Assembly: GCA_031216915.1 (NCBI GenBank)
Contig: CM062294.1
Coordinates: 167,293,455-167,357,454, forward strand
Length of the DNA stretch: 64,000 nucleotides
DNA from: Pictodentalium vernedei
Lineage: Eukaryota; Mollusca; Scaphopoda; Dentaliida; Dentaliidae
Reading direction: 5' to 3'
Shown: one piece after another, positions 54,497 through 64,000 of the stretch
Position numbering within the stretch: position 1 is the first letter of the stretch
How the letters are laid out: every line of letters begins with the position of its first letter
Translations under genes and position numbers: made by a program
Notes under the pieces: generated by a model
Databases searched by the model: none
Seen by the model: only the letters and a program-made list of their open reading frames with translations
What the model was told of the DNA's origin: nothing

Positions 54497-54735
54497 GAAT
54501 TTATTTATTTATTTATTGGTGTTTAAGATCACATATTTCTGCACAATGGCCAATCGTGACCGCAGCATAGAGATAAAGTCAAGTTTATTGAGTCATTTAT
54601 TACCATGTTGCCCATTTTAGAGGTCTTCCACCCCATGCATTGGTGACTGGGTCCTATTTTACCAGTAAGTCAGGGCTTGGTTACCGCAGCAAACAAGAAC
54701 TGCTTCACTTCCCGGGGTTCCCACGATGAGACAAA
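54497..54735 (-). mobile_element. SINE, body B with tail B
   Basis: Plus strand: TTATTTATTTATTGGTGTTT, CACAATGGCCAATCGTGACC, CACCCCATGCATTGGTGACT GGGTCC-type body and CTTCACTTCCCGGGGTTCCC. Inverted relative to the 1.8-2.2 kb copy; the tRNA-like head is truncated. Confidence 0.85.
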
Positions 54736-55013
54736 AATGGATGGTATACAAGGTTAGTATATGACTACCACCACGCATATTCCCCCAGTACTGCAAAAGT
54801 TTACCCATCAATCCTTATCCACCAGAAAAAGAGAGTCTCAACTTTTCCATATTCGTATCGTGCATGTTTCAAATGAACGACACTCACATTCGGAGATTTT
54901 CGAAGAGACAGTTTTACAAACGCGAAATAAAAACTCGAGTGCCTGGCCACTGAACACTGCGGACAAAAGTCCATATTTTCTTATTTATTACACTTCAAGT
55001 GTCGTATTCGTCT
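54736..55013. other. No feature seen
   Basis: Unassigned. Confidence 0.3.
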
Positions 55014-55254
55014 TTAACCATTTGAACGCGAGGGGCCGTTTTTCCGGCCAAGAACATGATACGTCATAATTTCCTTAGGTCCAATGGCTTGTAAACCACC
55101 CATATGGGATAGACGAATCAATATTTTCAACACGCAGCCCAAAGGTTGCATGTTGAAAATATTAATTGTTCTACCCCTAAATATTGAATATGGACTCTTT
55201 CAATTGCTGTCATTGAACTGACATGGAAAATACCACCAGTGTTCAAAGAGTTAA
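55014..55254 (-). mobile_element. M2 MITE, complete copy
   Basis: TTAACCATTTGAACGCGAGG to AGTGTTCAAAGAGTTAA, with hairpin AACACGCAGCCCAAAGGTTG. Confidence 0.9.
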
Positions 55255-55300
55255 AAATAATTCGCTGTCATATAATAAACTAATTATTACAACAGTCAAT

Positions 55301-55641
55301 TATTTATTTATTGGGGGTTAACGACACTTCGACAGCCAGCGTCACCTCGTGTCGGACAGTTTTAAGGGTGGAGGAAGCTGGAGTACCCGAAGAGAACCAC
55401 CGAGCAACGGCGAGCAACTGTCAAGACTCCCCAACGTACTAACTCAAGCAGGGTTAGAACTGGTTGAAGACAAGTGCACCATCGACGTGCAGTACGCCTT
55501 AGTACACCGTGCCGCCACGTGGGCAATAGGGATGAAGTGCCTTGTCCAAGGACACAACGCAGTTACCGCAGGCGGGGATCGAACAGTGGACCTTTCGGTT
55601 TGATGTTCAATGCATTAACCACTGAGCCACAGAGCACCATA
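55301..55641 (-). mobile_element. SINE, full length: tRNA-like head, body A, tail A
   Basis: On the minus strand it begins GGTGCTCTGTGGCTCAGTGG (A-box region) and has CTGTTCGATCCCC (B-box). Body A follows (GTTGTGTCCTTGGACAAGGC, GTACTGCACGTCGATGGTGC, CTCGGTGGTTCTCTTCGGGT, CCAGCTTCCTCCACC). Tail A is ACGAGGTGACGCTGGCTGTC then GTTAACCCCCAATAAATAAA. This is the reference copy for the other SINEs here. Confidence 0.92.
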
Positions 55642-55649
55642 ACAGTCAG

Positions 55650-55904
55650 TTAACCCTTTACCTAACATGAAAAGCAGACGATACTTGCAAACAAAATTCT
55701 TGAATAACTATTTTTTTTCATTTTTGTCTCAAAAACATAGGTTATGACCCCTCGTTGGAGCGAGCTCAACGAGCTCGTTCCAAAGAGGGGTCATAACCTA
55801 TGTTTTTGAGACAAAAAAGAAAAAAAAATAATGAAAATTAATTGGCGATTTTTGTGAATGGCGCTGGCCGGTTTTGGCCGCCGTTACGTTGGGTAAAGGG
55901 TTAA
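55650..55904 (-). mobile_element. M1 MITE, complete, near-perfect hairpin
   Basis: TTAACCCTTTACCTAACATG to GTTGGGTAAAGGGTTAA, inserted 9 bp from the SINE head. Confidence 0.94.
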
Positions 55905-56133
55905 CCTGGGTTCCTATATTTGGCGTCTTTTTTGATCTGGCTCATCTCGTCTCTTCAATCGGACGGGATTCGACGACCCAAATTAACCGACTATTGTAAT
56001 AATCTGCAAAATACCTCGGGTACCAGAGGGTTATCATGGTATACCGGGGAATTTGAGTACAATATGTTGCGAATTATCCCACGCTTTTATAGAGAAAAGG
56101 CTCTATTGACTGGTTGAGAAAATTGATATCAAG

Positions 56134-56205
56134 TTAACCCTTTACCTAACATGAAAAGCAGACGACACTTGCAAACAAAATTCTTGAATAACTAATTTTT
56201 TTTAT
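56134..56205 (-). mobile_element. M1 MITE, half copy
   Basis: TTAACCCTTTACCTAACATG, AAAAGCAGACGACACTTGCA and CAAAATTCTTGAATAACTAA, then the sequence leaves the family before the hairpin. A deletion or an incomplete copy. Confidence 0.85.
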
Positions 56206-56354
56206 ACACAAGCCACATATTTGATAAAACTCACATGAGTGCACCAATAAGTAAATTAGAAACTCTTCAGAAGTGACATGGCCCCGTTCTGAATCCGCCG
56301 AAGAAGTCTTTAAAGACCGCGCGTCGCATAATTCTGAATATATCTGTATAATCC

Positions 56355-56575
56355 ATCCAAACGTTTGAAATTCAGACCGATTTTTACAGGCCCACACTGG
56401 GTAACGCATAGTCTTAGCTGCACAATAGGCATAATTTTGCAACCACACCTAACTAAACTTCCAGGCTATTTGACAAATGAGTTGGTTGTTTTAAACCACC
56501 TGTCCTCAACTATTCACGACGACTCTATCCTGGTCAGCTTTGACGTCACATTAATAGAGAACTACCCAATGAAGA
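56355..56575 (+). pseudogene. PLE-like reverse transcriptase fragment
   Basis: KFRPIFTGPHWVTHSLSCTI, then IILQPHLTKLPGYLTNELVV and DSILVSFDVTLIENYP. This follows the RPI..GP...TH.LS..ID.IL.P...... SF..DVTSLY.NIP pattern of Penelope-like RTs and their relatives. It is cut at 56575, where an unrelated LINE frame begins. Confidence 0.7.
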
Positions 56576-57172
56576 TATCGGAAGTTGGGACTACCCAAAG
56601 TAAAAAAATCGTCAGAGAAAGAGTCATGGATGATTTTAACCTTAATTGTCCAGAGGGGGTTAAATCAAAGAGGTCTTTGGGTGGCCTGCGTGATGAAGAG
56701 AAGCCAGGTTTTGAAGAGTACATTGATGGCATCTTTGGGAGGTCACGGTTGTTCAAGTTAAGGTCGCGGTCGCTTGAGCTTAGGGGAAAATTGGAAAGAC
56801 CGTGAAAAGGAGGGCCTAATGTGTAATTTAGGCGCAGTGGATACCCTGAAATACTTTTTATTAGAATGTCCAAAATACCAGTTTAACAGAATAAGATTCG
56901 CTGGGAGTATAATGGGGAGGTGGGATGGGAGAATAAAGGATATATGGTTAGTGGCTGGCACAATGGAGAGGGTAAATATGTTTATCGGGGAGATTGGGAA
57001 GAATGGGGCACGGGGTATCATCAAGCGGTTCGTCTCCAAGTGTTGCGAGGAGAGAAAAGGCGTGGGAACAGGTGGCAGTTGGGATGACAAGGGTAACCAA
57101 TACCTTCTCACCTGAGAACCACGACAAAGCAGCGGCCGGTCAAAGTGTTAATATTATTATCCCTTCATGGTA
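56576..57172 (+). pseudogene. LINE C-terminus and 3' end with (ATT)n tail
   Basis: In frame with the PLE-like piece it reads RSKKIVRERVMDDF-like sequence, KSKRSLGGLRDEEKPGFEEY and LFKLRSRSLELRGKLER. After a frameshift it reads MCNLGAVDTLKYFLLECPKY (zinc-knuckle region) and ends MERVNMFIGEIGKNG. The 3' UTR ends CGGCCGGTCAAAGTGTTAAT then ATTATT. The same 3' end is at 20885-20990. Confidence 0.8.
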
Positions 57173-57962
57173 ACATACCTCACATACTTGGGCTCGAATA
57201 CTGGTTGAAAAAAATCCTCAATTTAAGAAGAATAGATAATCTATTTTGTTTCAGAGTACAGTTTTTGTTCTGGGTGAGCCAGGAATTTTTTTGCAAGACG
57301 ATAGGATGAATTTTTTGGCATCACTATTTTTACAACCAAGCCACCTTTTTTTAGCATTTTCTGTCCATCGAGTTTGAGACACCCACCCCCAAAAACAATT
57401 GATTTGCGGGATATGTTGCTCCGATACAGTTTCTGACATCTCAGAAACAACTCGACTGTGAGTCTTGGCTGCACCAAGGTACCAAATGAAATTTACTCAG
57501 TACAATGTTCCACTCAGTTGTGAATGGATTAAACTTTATATGTCAGGATATCCAGGGATATGCTGAGATATGCAGTAGGATATGCAGTGGGATATGCAGC
57601 TGGGATATATGGAAAAACACTTTCCACTTTTCAGCTTAATGACGGCCTCCTGGTGGCCCAGTTTATTTTAATTTCAAAGACAAATCGTGCTGAATTGTGA
57701 GTTTCTGAACCGTTTTGTTGTTAACTTAGTCCAATTCCCACCATATCATAGTTGCTAATTATCACTCAGAACAGATTATGACCTATCATTTATATAATCG
57801 TGTAAGACAGGCATTTATGTCAGGTGTGTGGTAAGTAAGTAAGTATATCTTTATTGACATGTGCTTTTAAAAAAATTAGCCTGATATATTTGCAATGTAT
57901 TACAATACCACCCGGCCTAATAGGCCTATATGTCACTTGAATTTATTTAGTCGTACCACATT
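57173..57962. other. No gene seen
   Basis: A short array of GGGATATGCAG-like steps at about 57548-57606 (ATATGCTGAGATATGCAGTA) and a TAAGTAAGTAAG run near 57832; otherwise unassigned. Confidence 0.4.
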
Positions 57963-58216
57963 CGTTCACTCACTCACTCACTCACTCACCCACTCACTCA
58001 CTCACTCACTCACTCACTCACTCACTCACTCACTCACTCACTCACTCACTCACTCACTCACTCACCCACTCACTCACTCACTCACTCACTCACTCACTCA
58101 CTCACTCACTCACTCACTCACTCACTCACTCACTCACTCACTCACTCACTCACTCACTCACGCACTCACTCACTCACTCACTCACTCACTCACTCACTCA
58201 CTCACTCACTCACTCT
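57963..58216. repeat. (CACT)n microsatellite, about 250 bp
   Basis: More than 60 tetranucleotide units with a few CACC or CACG interruptions. The Thr-His-Ser-Leu frame across it is an artefact. Confidence 0.98.
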
Positions 58217-59017
58217 CACGTCTAACAGTTAACAGTTAAACTCATTCAGCTTTCCCTATATATTAAAATGTCGTTACAATTATTTCTTTGTCCGTTGCTG
58301 GACTTTCCGATTTCCAAAAAAGAAGTCTAAAGTTAGATGAGTGATGTGAACAGAACGGGTGAGAATCCGCAACGTTATTCATAAATTAGTTTGATTTTGT
58401 TCTTGTTCTTATTCTCTGGCAATCTTTTGGGGAGTGTCCATAGACACTCTCCATCAGTTTGTCTCAGAGTAATTAGTTTTAAATGCATTCCAACTAACAA
58501 ATTTTGTGAGCATACTTTTCACATTAAGCACAAAACCATCGTTTCCAACACAGCAATCAGCAGTTATCCGTTTCCTTATCTGTGCTTTCACACAATACAG
58601 GTTGGGTGATATATGCTGCTGTTTCTCATGTTGTATACCCTAACAAGAAATGACGCACATTGTCTTGATAACATACATACCAGTACTTTGAGAGCTTCAT
58701 TGTCACACTGCGACATATGCTAGCTGTGTTCATTCCGATATCGACTGCAAAAAAATTGCTCTCAGGTCAAAATAAGGAGCATTCTAAACGAAAATGAAGT
58801 TCATTTTCTATTGACGTGTTATTGCATAATGTACAAAGTCTTTCGTTTGGTTTTTCCCCTTTGAATCGACCTGTCTTACAAGCCTTTGCCCTGACCCTTA
58901 TGCTTAAAATGAGATAACAGTCTTAATTGTTTGATCGTGATACACTGGACCACGAGAACCGCCAATATTATGTACTATCACTGGTTGAACCATGTAGATT
59001 TAAACTAAGTAAACAGT
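58217..59017. other. No gene seen; stem near 58432
   Basis: GGGGAGTGTCCATAGACACT CTCC-type stem at about 58430-58455; otherwise unassigned. Confidence 0.4.
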
Positions 59018-60640
59018 TATGGGATTTGGAACAAATGTGGTTAACCTGTCTGACACAAATGACCTAACAGCACAAGAGAAGTCTCTTTTAGATCGCGGTT
59101 TAACTTTTGTACCAGCACCGAAGCCTAAAACTGGTAATTAGACAACTGTTTCATCGTATAATTTTCTTAGGCAAATGAAATTAGCAGACCGCTTTAGAAA
59201 CTCCAGTGGTCGGAAACTTCTTTTTACAGAATCATCTGGTTGGTCACCTCCAGATAGTGAAGAAGATGCCGAAACTATGAAGGCTAACAAACGAATCCTC
59301 TAAAAGGTGTTCAGCGTGAACATACTCTCCGATAAAGACAATTTGACCCTTTACCTAACATGAAAAGCAGACGACACTTGCAAACAAAATTCTTGAATAA
59401 CTATTATTTTCATTTTTTGTCTCAAAAACATTGGTTATGACCCCTCATTGGAACGAGCTCGACGAGCTCGTACCAATGAGGGTAATAACCTATGTTTTAG
59501 AGACAGAAATTGAAATAATAATGAAAATTAATTGGCGATTTTTGAGAATAGCGCTGGCCGGTTTTGGCCGTTACGTTAGGTAAAGGGTTAACAGCTGGTG
59601 AACGGACAACCCTCACGAAACTTCGAAAAAATAAGAAAATAGTAATGAAACCAGCCGACAAAGGTGGGTCGGTCGTCGTTCTATCTCGGGACATTTATAT
59701 AAAGGAAGCCATGGGAGAACTCAGCAATACTAAACATTATAAGAAAATAGATTCACTTATTTGGTCTAGTAATGACGAAAATTCAATAAGATCTTAAAAT
59801 TTCTCCTCGACGAAGGTCACGTACAATGTAACCAACAAAAACAAAAAAAAAAAACAATCGAAATATTTAACAGCTAAGCTCAGTGCTCAAAGAAGACAAT
59901 TTTATATCCTTCCAAAGTTCCACAAGGACAATTTTTCATGGGCAGATGACGTAACTCAACCCGGGATTTGTATTGTATCAGAATTGTAACTCGGAACCTT
60001 ATGCGATCTCGGAACTAACTGATTATCATCTGAAACCTATAGCGAATAGACATCCGAGCTATCTCAAAAATACACAGGATTTCCTGTCCAAAATTTCTAA
60101 ATTTAAAATATCGCAAAATGCAATTCTGGCTACTTTGGATATCGACAGTATTTATACGAACATTGATACTGATAAAGGTGTTAAATCGGTTAAAAATGCA
60201 TTTAAAAAATAAAAACGTCCGGATGAACAAATTTTGGATCTTTTAGAGCTGAGCTTAAAAGGTTATGACTGTCAATTCAATGGAGATTATTTTTTACAAA
60301 TAATGGGTTGTCCTATGGGCAAAAGAATCAGTCCTAATTTTGCAAGTATTTATGCAGCAGAATTGGAGGAAAATGCTTTTAAGCAAATGTGCAAAGCATC
60401 CTCTCGTTTATCTCAGATATTTAGATGACATTTTTATAATTTGCTTACTTATTTAAATACTTATTTATAACAACTTCCTGTGACATCCGCAACATCCTAC
60501 AAAATCTGACCCGAAAATTAAAATTTGTTCTAAAATAAAATGCATACAAAAAATTTCTTCTCCGATATTGGTACCGAGCCCATGAGATGACACATTGAAA
60601 CCGATCTTTCTTGAAAAATGAACACATAAGGGCTAAACTA
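59018..60640 (+). pseudogene. Penelope-like element reverse transcriptase, MITE-interrupted
   Basis: N-terminal part: VVNLSDTNDLTAQEKSLLDR and GLTFVPAPKPKT, then PPDSEEDAETMKANK. After the M1 insertion (59343-59591) it resumes with TAGERTTLTKLRKNKKIVMK, PADKGGSVVVLSRDIYIKEA, RRQFYILPKFHKDN, NSEPYAISELTDYHLKPIAN, NAILATLDIDSIYTNIDTDK and MGCPMGKRISPNFASIYAAE. YLDD at 60418-60429 is the catalytic block. There are stops (for example after VKNAFKK) and frameshifts near 59830, 59960 and 60390. No GIY-YIG endonuclease is recognisable downstream. Order and motifs are those of Penelope-like RTs. Confidence 0.88.
59343..59591 (-). mobile_element. M1 MITE inserted in the PLE reading frame
   Basis: TTGACCCTTTACCTAACATG to TTAGGTAAAGGGTTAA. 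Removing it and one TTAA joins AAAGACAAT and TTAACAGCTGGTGAACGG as Lys-Asp-Asn-Leu-Thr-Ala-Gly-Glu-Arg, restoring the frame. The target was therefore TTAA and the PLE was intact here when hit. Confidence 0.92.
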
Positions 60641-60963
60641 TGATTATATGGGATGCATTATTGCATTTCTCATCACAAACAATCATAAGAAGCAACAAAT
60701 ACGATCAAATAGGTTTGAAAAAAGGCCTACTAAAAAAAATTGCAAAATCCAGAAAAAAATATGTTTTCGCTGCCCAACCCCCAAACACCTTCTTAATCTA
60801 ACGTCTCGCAAAGAAAAAAATCTAGCCTCCCGCTGGGTGAGCGAGGTTTAACGTAGTATAAACTGGGCCAGTTTGATATCCATTGTTGTGCCTTTTAGTT
60901 GCTTGAAGATGTTGTCGCCCAAATCAAAAGTGCTATTTTCCAATATGAATTTAATGCTTTCTA
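60641..60963. other. No feature seen
   Basis: Probably decayed PLE 3' region; I cannot read motifs with confidence. Confidence 0.35.
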
Positions 60964-61290
60964 GTCCCAGTGGTAGACTGTTGGACTTCTATGCTAGAGG
61001 TTCCAAGTTCGATCCCCGTCCGGGACGACCCGCGTCATGTCCTTGGGCAAGACACTTTATCCCGGTTGACTACATGGGGGCACGATGTAGCCGTGTACTA
61101 AGGCGCACTGCACGTCGATGGTGGACATGTCTTCAACCGCTGTAGCCCTGCTTGAGCGGAGCTTGAACAGAGTTAGAATGTTGAGGAGCTGACAGTTGCT
61201 CGTCGGTACTCGGTGGTTCTCTCCGGGTACTTCCTCCACCCGTAAAACTGTCAAGGTCACAATTAACCATTGATAAATAATGCTTTCTAG
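60964..61290 (+). mobile_element. SINE, tRNA-like head 2, body A, tail B-like
   Basis: Head CCCAGTGGTAGACTGTTGGA (A-box region) and GGTTCCAAGTTCGATCCCC (B-box). Body A: TGTCCTTGGGCAAGACACTT, GGGGGCACGATGTAGCCGTG, CACTGCACGTCGATGGTGGA and CGGTGGTTCTCTCCGGGTAC. After ACTGTCAAGGTCACAATTAA it ends in CATTGATAAATAA, resembling a shortened tail B. Confidence 0.9.
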
Positions 61291-62091
61291 TTTAAACTGG
61301 TTATTTTCTTTTATGACGTATTCTTTTTTGTTCTTTTTTTTCTCTTTTTGATATTTGCCTTCCCTATCATATGTCGTTATAATGAGTTTACAAGGGTTGG
61401 TAAACTAGGGATAGGGGTGGAATGGGCCAAGAAATGTTACCGGGAAATGCACCTAGGGGGTTCTAGAACCGGAGAAAATTTTAATTTTGCGAACTGGACG
61501 AACGCGCCTTTCTTGCATCTGAGTGATCAATGACAGTCCACATAGAGGACATTTCGATGGCATTTCATTGATCCATAAAAATGGTTCTACCGGGGTGGGG
61601 GCGGGGTATGGAGACCCATCGGGAAGACCACAGTTTGGACCAATCGAAGTAAATTTTGATTTTTGAAATTGAAGGAACGTTGCTTCCTTTCATCTGAGCA
61701 ACGAGTGGCAGACAAGACTGCTGGTATATCGAAATGTCCTCAATGTGGACTGCCAACAGTTTTGATATACCGGCAGTCGATGGAATAAGATGGAATAAGA
61801 TCTTTGTGTCTTTTACCAGGTGCGTAGCTAGGATTCTATATTAGGGGGTGCCCTAGTCATGCCTTGTCTTGTTACTATTTATGGAAGGGTACCTACCTAC
61901 AAGTTGAACACCGATCTTATGCCACAGATGCCACAATTTGACAAGGCATTCATTTGTGACCAAAAAATTAATGTTTTTTAAACAGACAAGAATTAACCAG
62001 TTAGCCTAGACATTAAAGAAGTTACAGCAATAACAGCATTAGGAGATAGCAATTCATGAATGATGATGCTTTTATTGTCTAAACAGCTGCC
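61291..62091. other. No gene; loose repeated segment
   Basis: AACGCGCCTTTCTTGCATCT GAG and AACGTTGCTTCCTTTCATCT GAG, each followed by a copy or mirror of GTCCACATAGAGGACATTTC (about 61532 and 61733), suggest two old partly inverted units. No coding similarity. Confidence 0.5.
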
Positions 62092-62790
62092 ACATGTAAC
62101 AGATCGGAAAAGAAGTGCGGGAGCCAAGACTCGAATCGTCGACCTCTAGCACACAAAGCGATCGATTCACCACGACTCAAAGAGATCTTGACCAACCAGG
62201 CTGGCTGGTAAATAGCACTTATACCTCGACCGCCACACCGCTCTCACGTTCTTTTAGATTCACCTGCCGTGAATCTCACTATAGATTACACCCAACAGAG
62301 GTCGAACCACACAATGTGATCCACCGCCACAAGCACAATGCCACCAACTGCTGAGGGCTGGCCAACAGCACAAATGTAACAGATCGAGAAGTGCCGAACC
62401 GAGTCTCGAACCGTCAATCTCGATCACACAAACCGACCGATTTACCACGAGAGTAAGACATACAGACCAACCAGACTGGTTTGAAAATGACCCTTATTCA
62501 TTAACCGCTACACCACACTCACGTTCACCCACCTTGAAATTTCACCCACCTTTTATTTTATCTCCAGCTTCCACCTTAGGGCGGTCGAAACAGCCACCGT
62601 GGTCCACCACAGCACGCAAAATGCCGCCATCTGCTGAGGGCAGGTCAACAGCACCAATGTAACAGATCGAGAGAGAAGTGCGACAACCGAGGCTCGAACC
62701 ATCGTCCTCCATCACCCAAAGCGACCGATTTACCACGGGCTGGTTTGTAAATGGCCCTTATACCTCAACCGATACACCACTTGTTACTGC
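62092..62790 (-). repeat. Tandem array of tRNA-like units, about 280-bp period
   Basis: ATGTAACAGATCG occurs at about 62095, 62374 and 62658. On the minus strand each unit has GTGGTAAATCGGTCG-like (A-box) and a B-box-like region (GACGGTTCGAGACTCGGTTC in unit 2). Each also carries a second GTGGTGTAGCGGTTAATGAA-like A-box. Units share CACAATGCCACCAACTGCTG AGGGC-type sequence. The third unit is incomplete. Confidence 0.75.
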
Positions 62791-62900
62791 CAAAAGTTTA
62801 TTCTGAAAAATGTTTTTAGGGCCAAAATATGGCTTTTGAGAAGTGGAATCTCCCACTCACAATTTTATGAAAATGCAGGATAGGATTCAACTAAATTTAT

Positions 62901-63124
62901 TTAACCCTTTGAACTCTAGTGGTATCATCCATGCCAGTTCAATGGTAGCAATTAGACGAGTCCATATTCATTATTTGGGGTAGACAAATCAATATTTTCA
63001 ACTTGCAGCCTCTGGGCTACCCGTTGAAAATATTGACTGGTCTACCCCACACATTTACTGAACAGCCATCTAATTAATGACCAGCTCATAGACTTACCCA
63101 AACCGACTCACTACTGGAGTTCTT
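62901..63124 (+). mobile_element. M2 MITE, right end lost
   Basis: TTAACCCTTTGAACTCTAGT, hairpin TCAACTTGCAGCCTCTGGGC TACCCG-type, and a degraded right end TACTGGAGTTCTTGG without TTAA. Confidence 0.82.
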
Positions 63125-63679
63125 GGGTGCATGGTGCAATAAAATGGGGTGGGGTCTAAATATGCATGGGCGCGAGTGTTGATGATAATATTTATATTGA
63201 TATCTTAAGGCCTTATTCTGTTATAGCATATTTAATCTTTACATCTATTCCAATTGATAAACTGATTTACACTGTGTTCAGTAAACCACTACCATCAAAT
63301 TATCATTACTGTTATCAGAAATATTTCTCCGTCATTATAGCGTTATTATTTCCACATTTTTTAAACTGTATTTTCTTGTTGAAAGACTTGACCTGTTCCA
63401 CTAAATGTCGATTTAGCACCATAATATTGCCCTAGATGCCTGGAAGTAACTCGCGAAAGGCCGTTTAGGTTACTACGGGGTTACGTCAATTGTGAAATAG
63501 GCGAACGAACTACAGGTTATGGCAAAATAATACAACGACAAAATAATACAATATAAATGAATTTCCAAATCGGGCATGTTTTGCCTATCAGACCTGACAA
63601 TCTGTCGGCATCAACTCGACTCAAAGGTTGCGCATTGCACTCACATATGAGTAGAATGGCATGTCATTTCCGGCTTAAC
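63125..63679. other. No feature seen
   Basis: AT-rich; the 89-codon frame at 63166-63435 has no recognisable motif. Confidence 0.35.
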
Positions 63680-63702
63680 GGGGGGCGGGGGGGGGGGGGG
63701 GG
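63680..63702 (+). repeat. Poly-G tract at the 5' edge of a SINE
   Basis: G run interrupted by one C, immediately before the 5S-like SINE head. Confidence 0.92.
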
Positions 63703-63703
63703 T

Positions 63704-64000
63704 GGTCGGTGGCGTTACGGTAACCGGTTCTCGTCAGATCACCAAAGTTAAGCAACGTCGAGCCCGGTTAATCCTCGGATGGGGGACCGTCTGAACGATC
63801 GATTCGGACTCCCGCGTTGTGTCCTTAGGCAAGGCACTTAACCCCGATTGTCCACATGGGGGCACGATGACGCCGTGTACTGAGGCGTACTGCACGTCGA
63901 TGGTGCGCATGTCTTCAACCAATCTAACACTGTCTGTGCTGCAGTGCGGAGTTACGATGTTGGGGAGCTGGCAGTTGCTCGTCGTTGCTCGGTGGTTCTC
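63704..64000 (+). mobile_element. 5S-rRNA-headed SINE, body A, cut by window end
   Basis: The head at about 63728-63797 contains AAAGTTAAGCAACGTCGAGC and CCGGTTAATCCTCGGATGGG GGACC-type sequence. These correspond to the A box, intermediate element and C box of animal 5S rRNA genes. The first 40 nt of 5S are decayed or absent. Body A follows exactly as in the tRNA-headed SINEs (TTGTGTCCTTAGGCAAGGCA, GGGGGCACGATGACGCCGTG, TACTGCACGTCGATGGTGCG, CTCGGTGGTTCTC). The tail lies beyond the window. Confidence 0.9.

Noticed and set aside
57895-58239. 114-codon Thr-His-Ser-Leu repeat protein
   Set aside because: Pure translation of a CACT tetranucleotide array with no non-repeat domain.
60964-61030. 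Functional tRNA gene
   Set aside because: Boxes A and B are readable, but the sequence is continuous with the SINE body and I cannot fold a convincing acceptor stem.
63704-63800. Genuine 5S rRNA gene
   Set aside because: Only the internal promoter region is recognisable, it has many substitutions, lacks the 5' part and T-run terminator, and runs straight into SINE body A.

Overview
The window reads as repeat-rich nuclear DNA of an invertebrate animal, not a bacterium or virus. Pointers are microsatellites, SINEs with pol III-type heads, non-LTR and Penelope-like retrotransposon remnants, a Tc1/mariner copy, and an exon-like signal-peptide/PAN segment ending at a GTAAGT splice donor. The SINE core (GGAGGAAGCCGGAGTAC) and the GTCC/GTCT repeat elements recall repeats I know from molluscs and other lophotrochozoans, so a marine lophotrochozoan is my best guess, not a proven one. 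No complete host gene is visible. The one host-like coding segment I partly trust is at 53998-54279.

Layout. 1-2.2 kb: a 238-bp tandem duplication, a TTAA-type MITE, (GA)n and a SINE. 2.24-5.07 kb: foldback element FB1, a near-palindrome over its whole length. 7.07-8.57 kb: a dead Tc1-like transposon. 8.7-9.4 and 13.8-14.7 kb: LINE 3' fragments. 10.8-12.8 kb: a decayed copy of a recurrent invertebrate multi-copy gene with a GCDT motif and a C-terminal CXC region. 15-26 kb: mostly palindromic MITEs, tandem duplications and anonymous AT-rich DNA. 26.5-27.0 kb: a short GTCC-repeat element. 27.3-30.95 kb: foldback element FB2. 35.9-37.7 kb: a 5'-truncated, nearly intact LINE reverse transcriptase with a single 1-nt insertion. 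40.2-40.9 kb: an older LINE RT remnant. 42.1-44.3 kb: a duplicated segment giving occupied/empty-site comparisons. 45.1-46.4 kb: minus-strand coding-like fragments. 46.7-53.8 kb: dense nested hairpin elements. 56.3-57.2 kb: a PLE-like fragment joined to a LINE tail. 59.0-60.6 kb: a Penelope-like element interrupted by a MITE. 60.9-64 kb: SINEs, including a 5S-rRNA-headed one at the right edge.

The most notable signals are four. (1) The long arms of the two foldback elements hold a compact set of perfect or near-perfect matches to promoter motifs: CRE, CACGTG E-box, RFX X-box, NRF1 and YY1. (2) The SINEs share interchangeable modules: a 5S-derived head and a tRNA-derived head sit on the same body, and two tails occur. 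(3) At least 17 copies or pieces of one TTAA-flanked palindromic MITE family (M1), and seven of a second (M2), are present, and two M1 insertions can be dated and bounded from intact surrounding sequence. (4) The GCDT/CXC pseudogene lies between the arms of a 110-bp inverted repeat. Most open reading frames in the window are by-products of repeats.
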